Assembly (NCBI RefSeq): GCF_003534205.1
Contig: NZ_CP011102.1
Span: forward strand, 186,001 to 250,000
DNA: 64,000 nt
Origin: Listeria weihenstephanensis
GTDB lineage: Bacteria; Bacillota; Bacilli; Lactobacillales; Listeriaceae
Direction: 5' to 3'
Both the position numbers and the translations under genes were made by a program. The notes beneath the pieces are model-generated. The model ran no database searches, was not told the origin of the DNA, and saw only the letters and a program-made list of their open reading frames with translations. Of the stretch, positions 63,502 through 64,000 are shown in pieces (position 1 is the first letter of the stretch; every line of letters begins with the position of its first letter).

Positions 63502-63521
63502 ATACTCATGGAGGCGATCAC

Positions 63522-63854
63522 ATGGCTGATAAGAAACTTTCCTCTGATTTACTGAGAGGACACACGGATACGATTATTTTGAAGTTACTGATGAGCGGCG
63601 ATAAATATGGATATGACATTTTGAAGTTGATTCATTTGAATTCAGACGGGGAATATGAACTGAAAGAAGCCACGATGTATTCCAGTTTGAAGCGTTTGGA
63701 GAAAGAGGAGTGTATTGCTTCTTACTGGGGCGACGATGCTACCAAGGGCGGACGGCGAAAATATTATACATTGACCGAAAAAGGCGAGGAGCTATACGCA
63801 GAAAATAAACGGCAGTGGGAATCAGCAAAACGCATTCTCGAACAACTATTATGA
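63522..63854 (+). CDS. PadR-family transcriptional regulator
   Basis: The protein has 110 residues. The winged HTH has ILKLLMSGDKYGYDILKLI, ELKEATMYSSLKRLEKEEC and GGRRKYYTLTEKGEEL, the family's diagnostic wing. PadR proteins repress the gene next door, usually a membrane protein or transporter. TGGAGG precedes the ATG. Confidence 0.92.
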   Translation: MADKKLSSDLLRGHTDTIILKLLMSGDKYGYDILKLIHLNSDGEYELKEATMYSSLKRLEKEECIASYWGDDATKGGRRKYYTLTEKGEELYAENKRQWESAKRILEQLL

Positions 63855-63872
63855 GGAAAGAGGTTAGGAAAA

Positions 63873-64000
63873 ATGAATGAGAAATTAATTGGGTACATTG
63901 ATGGGCAGTTCAGCGCATACGAGGATACGGCGGAAATTAGCGAGCTAAAAGAAGAGCTGGTACATGATTTACAGGAGAAATACGGTGAGCTAGAAGCGCA
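63873..64000 (+). CDS. PadR-partner membrane protein, N-terminal part (3' end outside window)
   Basis: Only ~42 residues are visible: a helical cytoplasmic N-terminus (YIDGQFSAYEDTAEISELKE, then ELVHDLQEKY). This is the DUF1700/permease-prefix (HAAS) type helix hairpin that commonly follows PadR genes. It starts 18 bases after the padR stop. Confidence 0.65.
   Translation, partial: MNEKLIGYIDGQFSAYEDTAEISELKEELVHDLQEKYGELEA

Overview
The window looks like a chromosomal segment of a low-to-mid GC Firmicute of the family Listeriaceae, most likely one of the environmental Listeria-like species. The reasons are paired WxL-domain surface proteins, a secreted protein with Cry1Ac domain VI-like helical repeats and Ig-like repeats, an LPXTG protein, PrfA/Crp-like regulators, a CxxH/CxxC protein next to rlmH, an L25/Ctc gene behind a sigma-B promoter, and an LXG (type VII) toxin cassette. 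The species cannot be fixed from sequence reading alone.

Layout. 1-2033: the tail of one WxL protein, a complete WxL protein and a NeuD-type acyltransferase. 2050-2690: a four-copy intergenic repeat array. 2683-8598: a catabolic operon (FAD-linked oxidase, GlpP-type antiterminator, MFS transporter, SDR dehydrogenase, FGGY kinase). Its gene set is that of the uncharacterised E. coli ygcU/P/S/W/E group. It has a cre-bearing promoter and an intrinsic terminator in its leader. 8610-12492: an Mga-like regulator and two paralogous Crp/Fnr (PrfA-like) regulators. 12851-26581: a secreted repeat protein, a lipoprotein and an exopolysaccharide locus. The locus has a UDP-ManNAc dehydrogenase, an initiating transferase, a GT26, a Wzz/BY-kinase pair, LicD, a TagD-like cytidylyltransferase, Wzx, a GT4, Wzy, an epimerase and a small HTH protein. 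A conserved ~70-nt promoter-proximal element recurs before the separate transcription units of this region.

26787-29551: anaerobic ribonucleotide reductase (nrdD-nrdG) behind two NrdR boxes spaced about three helical turns apart. 29575-44014: mixed genes. These are a UDG-like protein, a CEO-synthase-like enzyme, an unannotated 29-codon gene on the minus strand, an LPXTG metallophosphatase, a PepT-like peptidase, YitT, a polytopic transporter, gadB, tRNA-Asp, YbjQ, ldh, ctc/L25 and a secreted beta-helix protein. 44154-45721: five small genes of unknown function. 45741-46491: a dense cluster of DnaA boxes around the CxxH/CxxC gene, followed by rlmH. 47210-47920: a SMUG2-like glycosylase bracketed by imperfect direct repeats.

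48058-51258: a type VII secretion cassette with two small helical partners, an LXG-WHH nuclease toxin, a SUKH immunity protein and a frameshifted GAD-like/DUF1851 immunity gene. 51533-56956: a Mor-like HTH protein, lipoproteins, a DUF998 membrane protein, a threonine aldolase and an AAA ATPase. 56979-63401: a LicR-type PTS regulator and a cellobiose-class PTS with a GH3 beta-glucosidase. 63522-64000: a PadR regulator and the start of its partner membrane gene. No CRISPR array, prophage, intact insertion sequence or rRNA was seen.
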